From positions 36,544,628 through 36,608,627 of the forward strand of contig NC_065576.1 of the NCBI RefSeq assembly GCF_937616625.2: 64,000 nucleotides of DNA. The letters are read 5' to 3'. The position numbers and the translations under genes are program-made. The stretch is from Mercurialis annua. Lineage: Eukaryota; Streptophyta; Magnoliopsida; Malpighiales; Euphorbiaceae. A model generated the notes under the pieces. The model was not told where the DNA came from. It was given only the letters and a program-made list of their open reading frames with translations, and did no database searches. Positions 39,201-52,529 of the stretch are shown piece by piece (the stretch's first letter is position 1; each line of letters starts with the position of its first letter).

Positions 39201-40087
39201 ACAATTAAGTTCAAAAGACCTGCAGGGTGCAGAGTCCGAATGTAGACACGAAGGTAACTCGGTTGAACTATCTCGGGACCCGTGTCTAAGGAGTAACTCG
39301 GTTGAATTATCTCGGGACTCCTATCGATCGTTTGGGATTGAGAAATGGTACACGTAACTCGGTTGAATTATCTCGGGACTGTACCATATGGTTGAAGGTA
39401 ACTCGGTTGAACTATCTCGGGACCCAACCATAAGGATCAAGTCACAAGAGACTTGCCAATGATTTAATTCGACTTAGAATCATGATGATATAAACTAAGA
39501 TTAAGATTCTGTTGAAAACTAATGCAACAAAACGAGAAAGAAAAATATCAACACCATAACAAGAAATCGAAGATGCCAAATACGTATAAAATATAAGTTT
39601 ATGAAATAAATAAAGATTTATGAAGGAAAGTAAATAAAGTATGCAATATGATTTCAAAAGAGTATTTTCTATATATAAAATGGGTTTTCAAATGTTTTAA
39701 CCCTTTATGTGATATTGCGTGTAATTTGGTGAACTCACTCAGTTTTATACTGACCCCGTTGCTCCTCCCATTTTTCAGGGATGGTATGATATGATTTGAA
39801 GAGTTAAGCTTCCGAAGTTTTAATTCTCGGAAGTCATTTGTATAAGAAGAAAAAGAAGGTTTTCATTCTAGCGGTCCGCAGTAGTCTAGATATTTTAACT
39901 AGAATTTTGTATAATGCGTTTTTAACTCTGATATTATTTGTAAATGGGGTCACATGTATTTTAATATATGAAATATGTTTTGATTTGCGAAAAAAATTTA
40001 CACAGGTTTTTAGGCTTGCTACGGGATTTGGAGCTAACACTCCCATTCCCTAGCGCCGGTCGCGGCTCATAAATTTGGGTCGTGACA
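36237..40087 (+). repeat. family A LTR 4
   Basis: This outermost right LTR ends GTCGTGACA and is followed by TSD copy taaga. It carries the most private substitutions of the four, as expected of an outer LTR older than the recombined inner ones. Its hairpin array lies at 39015-39432 with loops and stems preserved. Confidence 0.93.
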
Positions 40088-40092
40088 TAAGA

Positions 40093-40398
40093 AATGTACT
40101 CGGAAAGCTTTAGCCACTTAAAATAGACCTCACTTTTTCACTTGTGTAATTTCCGTATTACAAGAGGTAAGTTGAAAGCACCATTAGTTGATTTTTTTTG
40201 TATATATAAATCCTTTTAGAATTGGCAAGATGATTTTTTACATCCACAATTTTGATAATTTTGTCAAATATATCCCTAAAATATAATTTAAATATAATAA
40301 TTCGTCAATTTTATAAATTCGAACAAATATTTCAAGCCCAAAAGTATATCCATTTTCAGAATTTACTTTTATAAATTTTTAATTTCATAAATAATTAA
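40093..40398. other. short intergenic segment between arrays
   Basis: About 300 bp of AT-rich DNA separates family A from family B. It shows no gene or repeat and is presumably original host sequence. Confidence 0.5.
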
Positions 40399-40403
40399 TT
40401 TAT

Positions 40404-41937
40404 TGTCACGACCCATTTTCATGAATCGTGACCGGCGCTAGGGTATGGGTATGGTTGTACCAAAACCCGTAGCTAGCCTTGCGGATAACCCATTTATAAC
40501 ATTTAAAACAATGTACCTGCAGAAAACCACATGCTCGGGGGCAACCGAGACTTCAGCCTAATCTAGCAGTACAGATAAACAGCATTTATTGAAAGTATAC
40601 TTATTTAAAATTATGACTCCAACAGTATGGCAATATAATATAAATACCATAATTACTGTAATCATGCCAAAGCTGATAAAATCATAGTTGAACTATATCA
40701 ACAAACAAAAGTCTAAAAATATAAGTATAAGACTAAAACATAAATAATCCAATACTACTACTGCGGTCTAAGAGTTAAAATAGTTCGACTCTCTTATTCT
40801 GAAATAAATAAAGAACCTCCGTGAATGAAGAAACGGAGATTGACAAATGCTCAAATCATAAACCTGGAAAATTTGGGAAAACAACGGGGTCAGATTTACT
40901 GAGTAGAGTTTATATAACCATTTACATTTATTAAGTAGAAAACCTTTAAAAACGTTTAATAAAACAATTTCATTATGGATTATCAAGGAAACCCTAAACC
41001 ACAATTCTAATTCCATTGTCGTGTCGGTGAGACATATCTCAATAACCGATCCCCGACTATCACTTAATAAAATAGTGAGCCCAGGAGACGTATCTTCCAC
41101 CGGTGCCCTCACTAAGGTGAGACGTATCTCGAACCTACCTCAATACCATAATCATTACCGGTGCGCACGCAGTCCCGATGATGCCCATCGAGTAGCACGT
41201 TCCAAATCAAATCCACAATGCCGAAAAACAGTTCGAAAGCTGTTTATACATATAAATATACAAAATACAATATTTGCTTAATAAAGAGGTAAATAGAGAT
41301 ATAAACACACTGCTTGCTATTCCACGTGAACTTGACAAGCAATCTAACTCTGGTTCGCCTTTGAAGTACGAACAGTCGACGGGTCTAAATAAAATATTAA
41401 AATCATAATTAAAATCAGACCCTAACTCTAAAGAGTACTAGACACCACATAGGACTAGTACACACAACGATACGCCAATGTATAATCAAACACATAAGAT
41501 TAAAACGTATTAAAACTATAACCCAAGTTATAGAAATCAAACCAAATAAGTTATATATATTAAATTACAATTTAAGTAATTTAATAAATAATTTAATTTA
41601 ATTTTAACCCAAGTTAAAATTCATATCAGTGAGTCAGCCGAGTTATTTAAAACTACCAAGCTTCTTCCCACTTGTTGGGCGACCAAGGTCTAACCCGATC
41701 CAAAAGTTTATTAAATTATAAACCCGAGTTTATAAATTAAATACTTGATAAAATAATTATCTATTTTAAAAATAGAATTCAATAGCTTAAAACACAAGTA
41801 ACCAATATTTCAAAATCAATTATTTAACTAAACAATTTAGGCAAAAATTGACACGTTAAGCCAAAGATTCTCAAAGTGATAATTACCCGAGGAATTATTT
41901 GATTAAAAATATTATAATATAAATTATCGTTTTTAAA

Positions 41938-41985
<48 letters not shown>

Positions 41986-43407
41986 GAGCGATTTAAATTA
42001 TAATCGATACTAATATTATTTTTTTAGATTTAAAAAAAAAATGTTATCGATTAGTAATTTAGAAATCTAAACGATAAACGAAGGTTCGGTGTCAAATTAA
42101 TAATTAACCGAATTACTTAACCATAAAGTCCATTATAATATTTATAAATATCATTTAACCAATAGCATTTAATAATACATTTGCCATAATTTGAAACAGC
42201 AAATCCATTTATACTTAAGCAAGACAATTCCAATTTGAACAAAACCATTACCGCCAATAATTAAGACAAATGCCATCAGAGAAGATCAAAAGGGAACCCA
42301 TTTGAATCAATTCCTTGGCTTGTAAACAACCAACTAAAATTCAGCTCATTCTCTTATTTAACAAACACAGTAATTTGAAAGACTAAACTCATATCCGGAC
42401 ATTTAAGAATCAACAGCTTATATAAAACCTATGATTATTACTTTTTTTTATAATTAGCCAAAACAATACAATCAACCAATACAATGATCACAATAATGAA
42501 ACCAACCAAAGAATCATTACACAACCTACATATAAGTTTAACATTACAGAACAATGAGGAACAACATCAGCAGAAAAAGGAACATAAACTGCAGAACAAA
42601 GCATGTATACGGCGAATCAGAACGGCAATGAACAGAGAGGTATTTACGTACCGTAATCGATTCCAAAACGTAGGGATTTATGAGAACGATGAAAAATAGT
42701 GAATCGTCGAAGAACTCTCAGATTGAAGCTATAATATTTGAGATACGAATTAGATGCGATAAAGACGATAACCAAACGGACGACGAAACTGAAGAGATAA
42801 CATACCAATTCGAAGCAATGAGAGGAAAAGAAAGTTTATGATCTCAGGGCGTTTCTTTTAGTATGGCGGCTAGGGTTTGATGAAAGTGGGCGTAATGAAT
42901 TAGGTTTTCAACGCAATCTAAAATATAAAGGAAACAAAAGAGAGAACAAAAATAAACGCAGCATAGCTGCAGAATGCTTAATGCACTGCTAAAAGTTTGA
43001 ACATAAATTTGGGCCAACTAATTAAATGAAATTACATGGGCCCAAATTAGACTTAATGCATTGGACCAAAACTAAGCCTAATGCATGGCCAAGATGTAAA
43101 AAATGATAAAGAAAAACATTCCACATTTGGCCTAAATAAATTGGGCCAAATTTTAGTTTTAAATTTTCTTGCTAATTAACGAATTGGTTTTTTTCTAGAA
43201 TTTTAACACCTGCCAATAAAAGTCAAGCTTAAGGCTCATAATTTAGCATATGTTTTGATCATAGAATGGCCAAATTAAATAATAAAGGCCAACCAAACTA
43301 ACACGAACCAAATACGAAAAGAAACATAAATTCGTAAGCGCCTCCAAATTATAACCGGAAACTCATCGAAAAATAGCTTTTTTTAAGAAAAAATACGGGA
43401 TATTACA
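40404..43407 (-). repeat. family B 3' LTR
   Basis: This LTR is 3,004 bp and about 99% identical to the 5' LTR by eye. It contains an ATA/AAT triplet microsatellite (about 41938-41983) that is longer than in the other LTR. It also holds a hairpin zone at about 41030-41200 with TAGTGAG/CTCACTA arms around a GAGACGTATCT-type core. Confidence 0.92.
41938..41983. repeat. (AAT)n microsatellite in family B 3' LTR
   Basis: About 15 AAT units lie here. The matching run in the 5' LTR (about 48969-49004) is some three units shorter, which shows slippage since insertion. Confidence 0.9.
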
Positions 43408-46400
43408 TTCTCCCAAACTTATTAAAAATTCGTCCTCGAATTTAAATAACGAACCGATTCGAAAACTCAGATGATCACCACACACATATGCGAAAAAATT
43501 TAAGTTCAACAATTTGGCACCTCAATGACTTCTCCAAACACCACGTGTGAACGAATTAAAAATTTATTTTTAATCGGGAATAACCGATACGCTATACGAG
43601 GAAAATTTCAAAAGAACAAGCTCAAGTCTCAAACTATCAAAGCAACACCACAAATATAGGAACAATTACAAAATTCAAATTGTACTCTTACTAAGCCAAA
43701 CTCCAATACTACAACCCGAAAACCTAAAGACACTCTCAACTGAAAATAATCTTTACATTCCTTAACGTCTACGCACCATATCACATATAGCGGTCACAAC
43801 ACCAATTTCCTCCTATAAGAAAACTTAAAATGCCCGTTACCAAGTAAATCAAATGTCATCCTGATTAAATATGCTCTCATAAAATAACGGCTGAAAATTT
43901 GTCATTATTAGAATTTTCCCGAGTCAACCAACTAAAATCCACTCGACAATACTATCGACTTCGCAAAAACACACAAATTTCTAAGGAATACATAATTCAA
44001 ACTTCTGATAGCAAAATTTTTCATCCTCCAAAATTTTTGTTTCAATCACTAAAACCTTGAATCCTACAGAAGATCATTTAGATCAAATCGCAATTAATCA
44101 GATTATTGGTTATGCTCCAAAAAATAAATTCTAGAAAAACGCTTTCCGTAAACACAAGTATATAATAACACCATCCTCCTTTAATTTAAAATCATTAGCA
44201 CCTCAAATTTAAATTTCATTTTCAACCGAAAATAATTAACTCGTTAAAAAATCCTTTTGTTCGTAAACGCATCAACATAATAAAACATTCTCAATTTGAA
44301 ATCATAACCGAACCTTACTTTCAAAATAATTTCACGATTTTTATAAAACCGTTCAATAAAATAAAAATAAAAATCTTAAAATCCGCTTTTAAATCAAAAC
44401 TAACAAAATTTCATCACTTTCTTAAAAAAACGATTTTTTTGCAAATAAAAATCTCTTCGTTTACGAATTAATTTCCATAACGGTATCAAAACTTTTAAAC
44501 AGAAATCGAATCTGTAAAAATAAAATTCCTTTTAAGTCTTTCCGTTTTAATAAACGCGCAGAGCATAACCAATTTCCTTAAATTAAAAATCCTCAAATTA
44601 TGTACTATAAGCTGACACAATTCTTTAATCCCAACTCAATATTTTTCCGCTCTTACCGCAACTAAACCTCGAGTGTAATCCTATAACCATAACTCTCATT
44701 TATAAAATACGGATACTCCAACAATATAAGATAAATCCTTACAATGCAATATTTCTTAAATCACCACCGTCATCACAGAGTACTTGTCTAGATACCAACC
44801 AGATAAAAATTTTAAAACCGTTTGAAATTTAACTTTTTTTAAACACCATTTTCACAATATAACTCGCGAGTTTAGAAAAAAACATTTTTCTTGAAAAGTC
44901 TCACTGATAAAATTTATTTTACATATTGTACGCCAGGGTGATGACAGCTCTCATCCTCAAAGAGTTGCATTAAACCCTAATCATTTAATGTCGTGATGAA
45001 TGTACTACATGCTAGTATCAATTATTTATTTTTCTTTTAATTAGTGATCATACTCAATGCTCAATGCAGTTTCCTATTCGTGGCATTTCAAATGCATGCT
45101 CATGACATGTCTGGGCACAATTACGTGAAAAAAAACATTTCAATCACTTCAACAAGTTAACATTTGAAGTCAATTTTTCTTCAAAATATATTCTAGACAT
45201 TCCACTCTGTGAGACGTGCATTCGTCCATCTTGACATATTTGCCCATCTCCATTATCCTAATCCACCAATTTGAATTGTCATTAACGAAATAATCCAATT
45301 AAACAACGAAATTAAATCTAACTAGCAACTGTTTCCACCTCAAATTAAATTGAAAATTTCCCACGGAAAACAAAACAACACGGCCGCCTTCACAGATCCA
45401 CTATCAGTTTTGGTATTTCATTGATCTACCTAACGACAACACCGGTGTATTACTACACTGATCAACCTCGAACACAGTTTCCACATTCTTTTCTAGAATG
45501 CCAAAAGCCAAAAAAAATGTTGATACTCTAAATTTCCACAACGGACCCAATTTTAGAAACGCCTAACGCTCGAAACTTAACGCACGAGGCAAACACTTAC
45601 AAGTAGAATTATACAATCGATACTGAGTAATATAACTCAAATCACCTTCCTCTAACAAATGTAGATTTTTAAACAGGATCTACTACTGATCCGAAGAGTC
45701 GCTCCTCAAATTTCTAGATATCAAAATTAATCACCCCGATTTCCAGAGTTTAAAAGCTAGATCCGACTAAACCAGTTATTACATCTACTGGTTGAAGGGT
45801 CAAAACAAAGGTTCAAATCGCACATCGACACCAACGCCAAAGTTAAGACAAAGAAAAACTAGCGAAAAGTAGCTTCACGTGATACTCTACACAATGAGGC
45901 CAACGAGGACAATAACTGATATGCCATAATTTAATCAAACATGAGAGACATAATTATTAACACAATAAAATAGGTCATGAATTTCTCACACAACCGAAAA
46001 GCACTTAAGCATCTTGCAGTAAAACAATTACTCATTAGGGTGGGCAACAATGTAATTCCAAAAGGACTGAGCATGGAACATATTATAGCATCAACGAATT
46101 CTTACCGACATGGTAACAACTCAAACAATCCAACAATGATTAAATTATCGAATCAATTAATAACATGCTCAAAACATCAAAAGATCAACATAAATAAAAA
46201 TATTGATCAAAAGTACGCATCAAAACCCATATCGAAATATAAAATTAACAAAATAGATTTCAAGTTCATGTCGAGCCCCACAATTTTAAAAATCATTTTC
46301 CGGAAAACCTAATTACAAAACAATGGCTAAAATTTGTTTCCAAACGCCTCAATTTAAAATCAACGAGTTACCCGAGTAATTACAATTTCCAAGTTCAACT

Positions 46401-47434
46401 CCAATTTGGGTGACCCAAGTCAAGCCCGCAATAATCATTTGTAAAACGTATACAACGCATTTTTAAATTCAGAAAAACGCAATTTAAAACAAAACCTCGA
46501 TCTTTTCAACCAGGAAACTCGACAACACTAAAGTAACAACATCAAGTCATCACCCAAGTGAGACATCTGAAAAATTTAACTAACCTATTCAAAACACATA
46601 CTTCGAAGAAAAAAAAATAGCACCAAGCAATTAAGACCAACACCAAAGTGTCGACAACCACCAAACGGTAACATTTCAAAAGTATTTTAAATCTTTAAAA
46701 TGGTATCACCTCACAAAATAATTTTATTTAAAAAAAAAATAACTCTTTTGGAATCACCAGTCAAAGTAAATTTGAAATACGAGAAAAAAATATTTTAATG
46801 GGAACGTAATGAAAATCACCTTTTACGTTATCATGCTCAGACTAATCATCTAACTCTTATGTCCAAAACACCAATTAGACCTAAATAATTTTTTTTTATT
46901 AAAGAATTTCTAAACCAACATGAGGTCATCAACGTAAAATCGCAAAACGTGATAAACGATTTTACTATCAAAATCATTTATACCATAAACAAGCCAAAGC
47001 CTAACAAATTTTTTTTTTGTTCTTGGCCAAAGCCAAAACTATTCACCAAATAACCCAGTGTTATAAAACCATTAAAGACATAAAATCAAAGATTATTACC
47101 CAATGAAATGCCACATCAACATGATAAGACAAACAACGTCATAGCCAAGTATGAATTTAGGAAAATTACCAATCATAAGATTTTCCGAGAAATCAAAAAC
47201 AATTAAATGGATCACTTAAGTGAAAAACAATATGACACGATTGACTCGACATTATCCCACAGGTGTAGGCAGAAAGTTTGAAAACAAAAGATGACGTTTC
47301 AAAAGACAAGACACGAATCCTAATTCCGCAGTAGTTACTAGGACAAGTTAACCACTTATCATGCCAAACAATTAAACACTTAACAATTTTAAAAAAAAGG
47401 CCTTGGTTTGAAACCAAAGCTCTGATACCAAGTT
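43408..47434 (-). mobile_element. family B internal region, no recognisable genes
   Basis: The leader after the PBS contains a block (47291-47350, minus: CTAGTAACTACTGCGG, then GTCTTGTCTTTTGAAACG) shared with families A and C. The structured module lies at 44925-45122. Open frames are short, including a plus-strand one at 45977-46312 that runs against the element, and none resembles gag or pol. The element seems to be a large non-coding derivative. Confidence 0.8.
44925..45122 (-). other. covarying structured module, family B copy
   Basis: On the minus strand the module opens ATTGTGC-CCAGA (about 45122-45110) and closes CCTGG-CGT-ACAAT (44937-44925). Inside the 3' arm is GCAACTCTTTGAGGATGAGAG followed by TGTCATCACC, matching the family A and C hairpins. 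The closing pair CCAG/CTGG replaces CCGG/CCGG of family A. Confidence 0.7.
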
Positions 47435-48968
47435 CGTCACGACCCATTTTCATGAATCGTGACCGGCGCTAGGGTATGGGTATGGTTGTACCAAAACCCG
47501 TAGCTAGCCTTGCGGATAACCCATTTATAACATTTAAAACAATGTACCTGCAGAAAACCACATGCTCGGGGGCAACCGAGACTTCAGCCTAATCTAGCAG
47601 TACAGATAAACAGCATTTATTGAAAGTATACTTATTTAAAATTATGACTCCAACAGTATGGCAATATAATATAAATACCATAATTACTGTAATCATGCCA
47701 AAGCTGATAAAATCATAGTTGAACTATATCAACAAACAAAAGTCTAAAAATATAAGTATAAGACTAAAACATAAATAATCCAATACTACTACTGCGGTCT
47801 AAGAGTTAAAATAGTTCGACTCTCTTATTCTGAAATAAATAAAGAACCTCCGTGAATGAAGAAACGGAGATTGACAAATGCTCAAATCATAAACCTGGAA
47901 AATTTGGGAAAACAACGGGGTCAGATTTACTGAGTAGAGTTTATATAACCATTTACATTTATTAAGTAGAAAACCTTTAAAAACGTTTAATAAAACAATT
48001 TCATTATGGATTATCAATGAAACCCTAAACCACAATTCTAAATCCATTGTCGTGTCGGTGAGACATATCTCAATAACCGATCCCCGACTATCACTTAATA
48101 AAATAGTGAGCCCAGGAGACGTATCTTCCACCGGTGCCCTCACTAAGGTGAGACGTATCTCGAACCTACCTCAATACCATAATCATTACCGGTGCGCACG
48201 CAGTCCCGATGATGCCCATCGAGTAGCACGTTCCAAATCAAATCCACAATGCCGAAAAACAGTTCGAAAGCTGTTTATACATATAAATATACAAAATACA
48301 ATATTTGCTTAATAAAGAGGTAAATAGAGATATAAACTCACTGCTTGCTATTCCACGTGAACTTGACAAGCAATCTAACTCTGGTTCGCCTTTGAAGTAC
48401 GAACAGTCGACGGGTCTAAATAAAATATTAAAATCATAATTAAAATCAGACCCTAACTCTAAAGAGTACTAGACACCACATAGGACTAGTACACACAACG
48501 ATACGCCAATGTATAATCAAACACATAAGATTAAAACGTATTAAAACTATAACCCAAGTTATAGAAATCAAACCAAATAAGTTATATATATTAAATTACA
48601 ATTTAAGTAATTTAATAAATAATTTAATTTAATTTTAACCCAAGTTAAAATTCATATCAGTGAGTCAGCCGAGTTATTTAAAACTACCAAGCTTCTTCCC
48701 ACTTGTTGGGCGACCAAGGTCTAACCCGATCCAAAAGTTTATTAAATTATAAACCCGAGTTTATAAATTAAATACTTGATAAAATAATTATCTATTTTAA
48801 AAATAGAATTCAATAGCTTAAAACACAAGTAACCAATATTTCAAAATCAATTATTTAACTAAACAATTTAGGCAAAAATTGACACGTTAAGCCAAAGATT
48901 CTCAAAGTGATAATTACCCGAGGAATTATTTGATTAAAAATATTATAATATAAATTATCGTTTTTAAA

Positions 48969-49007
<39 letters not shown>

Positions 49008-50429
49008 GAGCGATTTAAATTATAATCGATACTAATATTATTTTTTTAGATTTAAAAAAAAAATGTTATCGATTAGTAATTTAGAAATCTAAACGATAAA
49101 CGAAGGTCCGGTGTCAAATTAATAATTAACCGAATTACTTAACCATAAAGTCCATTATAATATTTATAAATATCATTTAACCAATAGCATTTAATAATAC
49201 ATTTGCCATAATTTGAAACAGCAAATCCATTTATACTTAAGCAAGACAATTCCAATTTGAACAAAACCATTACCGCCAATAATTAAGACAAATGCCATCA
49301 GAGAAGATCAAAAGGGAACCCATTTGAATCAATTCCTTGGCTTGTAAACAACCAACTAAAATTCAGCTCATTCTCTTATTTAACAAACACAGTAATTTGA
49401 AAGACTAAACTCATATCCGGACATTTAAGAATCAACAGCTTATATAAAACCTATGATTATTACTTTTTTTTATAATTAGCCAAAACAATACAATCAACCA
49501 ATACAATGATCACAATAATGAAACCAACCAAAGAATCATTACACAACCTACATATAAGTTTAACATTACAGAACAATGAGGAACAACATCAGCAGAAAAA
49601 GGAACATAAACTGCAGAACAAAGCATGTATACGGCGAATCAGAACGGCAATGAACAGAGAGGTATTTACGTACCGTAATCGATTCCAAAACGTAGGGATT
49701 TATGAGAACGATGAAAAATAGTGAATCGTCGAAGAACTCTCAGATTGAAGCTATAATATTTGAGATACGAATTAGATGCGATAAAGACGATAACCAAACG
49801 GACGACGAAACTGAAGAGATAACATACCAATTCGAAGCAATGAGAGGAAAAGAAAGTTTATGATCTCAGGGCGTTTCTTTTAGTATGGCGGCTAGGGTTT
49901 GATGAAAGTGGGCGTAATGAATTAGGTTTTCAACGCAATCTAAAATATAAAGGAAACAAAAGAGAGAACAAAAATAAACGCAGCATAGCTGCAGAATGCT
50001 TAATGCACTGCTAAAAGTTTGAACATAAATTTGGGCCAACTAATTAAATGAAATTACATGGGCCCAAATTAGACTTAATGCATTGGACCAAAACTAAGCC
50101 TAATGCATGGCCAAGATGTAAAAAATGATAAAGAAAAACATTCCACATTTGGCCTAAATAAATTGGGCCAAATTTTAGTTTTAAATTTTCTTGCTAATTA
50201 ACGAATTGGTTTTTTTCTAGAATTTTAACACCTGCCAATAAAAGTCAAGCTTAAGGCTCATAATTTAGCATATGTTTTGATCATAGAATGGCCAAATTAA
50301 ATAATAAAGGCCAACCAAACTAACACGAACCAAATACGAAAAGAAACATAAATTCGTAAGCGCCTCCAAATTATAACCGGAAACTCATCGAAAAATAGCT
50401 TTTTTTAAGAAAAAATACGGGATATTACA
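47435..50429 (-). repeat. family B 5' LTR
   Basis: This LTR is 2,995 bp. Its inner end adjoins the PBS. The AAT run at about 48969-49004 is shorter than in the 3' LTR, and few other differences are seen, suggesting a fairly young insertion. Confidence 0.92.
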
Positions 50430-50571
50430 TTTATATAATTGATCTTTAGTTTTAGTTTAAGAAAGACAATTTTAATTTAAAATAAAAAAAAATTGTGAAA
50501 AAAAGATAAGTCTAGATTGTATGTTGGATTCAGTTCGTAAAAATGCGGATCAATATGTTCAAAGTATTTAA

Positions 50572-50863
50572 TGAGCTGAATCAAGTTTGCAGGAAATGAT
50601 GAAGCTTTTGATGCAAGTATTGCAGCAAATGTTGGAGCATTGGATTTTTTTTTTGCTGATTTGTCATTTGCCAGCTGGTCAACATACTTTTTGCGTTTGT
50701 AACTTGACAACTAAGCAAACATGCTCTCTGTATGTTAGGAGTAATTTTTTTTTCCAGCTCAGCTCTATAAGTAGGATCATTCTATAATGTGTTAATCATT
50801 ATTGAAATCTCTTTTCTTTTCCTCATTAATGGAGTTTTTTTTCAATCTCTTTAAATTTTATCA
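50572..50863 (+). repeat. copia 5' LTR
   Basis: This 292-bp LTR begins TGAGCTGAATCAAG and ends TTATCA. Compared with the 3' LTR it lacks about 90 bp after GAGCATTGGAT. The missing piece is bounded by TGGATTTTT-like repeats in the 3' copy, consistent with a slippage or recombination deletion. Confidence 0.85.
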
Positions 50864-50932
50864 TGGTATTAGAGCTTAAAGCTCTTCTTTCTTAAGAAAA
50901 ATAGAGTTATCATCTTTTTCGTTTGATCATCA

Positions 50933-52160
50933 ATGGCGAATCATTTCGCCAGACCATAGGAGTCATTTTCAAGTCCATTTTTTGTGCATACAGAAGAAAA
51001 TCCTTCGTTAGTTCTTGTTAGGATTAATTACATATAAATTCACCACCTTTACACGAATTTTCAAAAATAACACGACCTTTAAAACGTGTCAATTCAGGGC
51101 ATCACCTTTCATTTCTTTTCAAAAACAACATGGGCACGTTTTTTAATAAAATTTTGCTGACTTGGACACCCAATGGGAGCACCACGTGTCATGCCACATC
51201 AGCAAAAACGCCACTAAATATGTGCCCGTGTTATTTTTGAAAAGAAATGAAAGATGGTGCCCTAAATTGCCACGTTTTAAAGGTCGTATTATTTTTGCAA
51301 TTTCATGTAAAGGTGGTGATTTTATATGTAATTAACCCTTCTTGTTACTAATCTTCTTAATGGAAGCGATTATCACTCGTGGTACAAATATATAAGAATG
51401 GCGGTATAAGAACAAATAAAAATTTATTGATGGACCAATTTTAGTTCCAAGTACTAATGATGTTAATTTTGCTGTTTGGGAAAGGTGTAAATACTTGTGA
51501 TATCCTGGTTACATAGAGCTGTTACAAATAGCATATTTTCTATGGATAGTGCTTTAAAAATTTGGATTGATTTGAAAGACAGATTTTCATATGGAAATGC
51601 AGTTAGAATTGGAGAATTATATCTTTCAAACAAAATAATTTGTCTGTTACTGAGTATTATACACATCTTAAAACCTCTAGGAATGAACTGAAGAAGCTAA
51701 GAGTATTTCCTACTTGTATTTGCAATGCTAGATGTGCTTGTGGAGTTGTTGATGCTGTTAAGACAATTTACTCGAACGATCATGCTATCAGATTTCTGAA
51801 AGGTTTAAATGAGAATTTTTTGCAATAGTGAGAACTCAAATCTTTATGACTGAACTTTTACCTTCAATCAATAAAGTTTTTTCTATGGTTATACAACATG
51901 AAAGACAATTATCTAGTGTTATTAATGTTAGATTTGTTTCAAATCCAACTATTTTTATGGCAAGAGGAACATTTGATGAAGAAAATGACTCTGGTTATGA
52001 GTCATCAATTTACTATGCTGGAGGAAAGGGTATGAGTAATTTCAAAAAACAAGGTTACAAAAGAGGAGGTTCTTCATCAAATTAGAGTTACAAATAAAAA
52101 CGTTGTTCTTATTGCGGGAATTCTGGTCACAAAGTAAATATTTATTACAGGAAACATGGA
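50933..52160 (+). pseudogene. copia gag, broken and interrupted by a MITE
   Basis: Translation from ATG 50933 (MANHFARP) meets a stop at once. The frame resumes after the MITE with LLNGSDYHSWYKYIRMA, then SMDSALKIWIDLKDRF and LPSINKVFSMVIQHERQLS. A decayed zinc knuckle (YCGNSGHKV, then YRKHGFPSGYG) lies at about 52110-52170 and has lost its last cysteine. These are the usual copia gag landmarks in the usual order. Confidence 0.8.
51021..51338. mobile_element. Mutator-type MITE in copia gag, 9-bp TSD
   Basis: This 318-bp element has TIRs of about 68 bp. The left begins GGATTAATTACATATAAATT and the reverse complement of the right begins GGGTTAATTACATATAAAAT. It is flanked by a perfect 9-bp duplication ttcttgtta (51012-51020 and 51339-51347). 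Removing it and one TSD copy restores continuity of gag homology (NPSLVLV to LLNGSDYH), which fixes the ends. Confidence 0.92.
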
Positions 52161-52529
52161 TTTCCATCTGGGTTATGGTTCTAATTCATTTGGTTTTCAA
52201 CCTAAGTTCAGAGGAGATAGTAGTTATGCTAATCAGGTTAACTTTGCTGAAGTTGATAATCAAGATTTCCAGGAAGATAGAATCATTGGCAACATGAACA
52301 TATCTAATAATCCAAAACCTGGGGCAATTTCCTCTGACAATCATTATGCTTGGAACAATTTTTTTGTTTTCTCCTGAGCAATACCAGAAGATAATGGCCT
52401 TGATACAACCAGAAGGAGATCATGAGATTGACAACACTGCAAATGTTAATTCTCTCTCAGCCACATTCAAACCTACAAAAGAGGAGTTAGGTACAATTCA
52501 CACATGTTATTTCACTTCCTAGGATAATA

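Larger units (their letters stand above)
14403..40087 (+). mobile_element. family A: tandem LTR-retrotransposon array, 4 LTRs and 3 internals
   Basis: Four 3,851-bp LTRs start at 14403, 21681, 28959 and 36237, exactly 7,278 bp apart, and alternate with three 3,427-bp internal regions. Each LTR starts TGTAAT and ends GTCGTGACA, and each internal begins with a tRNA-iMet PBS and ends with a purine tract. One 5-bp duplication, taaga (14398-14402 and 40088-40092), brackets the entire array. This fits one insertion followed by unequal LTR recombination. Units are nearly identical but carry distinct single-base changes. No intact gag or pol is present, so the element is non-autonomous. Confidence 0.93.
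40404..50429 (-). mobile_element. family B: non-autonomous LTR retrotransposon
   Basis: This is a complete element in minus orientation with LTRs of 3,004 and 2,995 bp, a 4,027-bp internal region, and a perfect TSD tttat (40399-40403 and 50430-50434). The PBS on the minus strand is TTGGTATCAGAGC, just inside the 47435 LTR end. The purine tract AAGTTTGGGAGAA adjoins 43408. LTR ends are TGTAAT...GTGACA, with the last base G in the 5' LTR. No gag or pol frame is recognised. It shares LTR 3' end, leader block and structured module with families A and C. Confidence 0.9.

Noticed and set aside
14805..40053. Repeated open frames of 60-150 codons in the family A units
   Set aside because: They recur because the DNA repeats. 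They lie on both strands, overlap each other, are hydrophobic and low-complexity, and match no retrotransposon protein in order.
14403..40087. Pure assembly duplication as the explanation of family A
   Set aside because: Units carry distinct substitutions and one TSD brackets the whole array. Long reads are still the decisive test.
45977..46312. 111-codon plus-strand frame in family B
   Set aside because: It runs against the element, is Asn/Lys/Ile-rich as expected of AT-rich DNA, and shows no motif.
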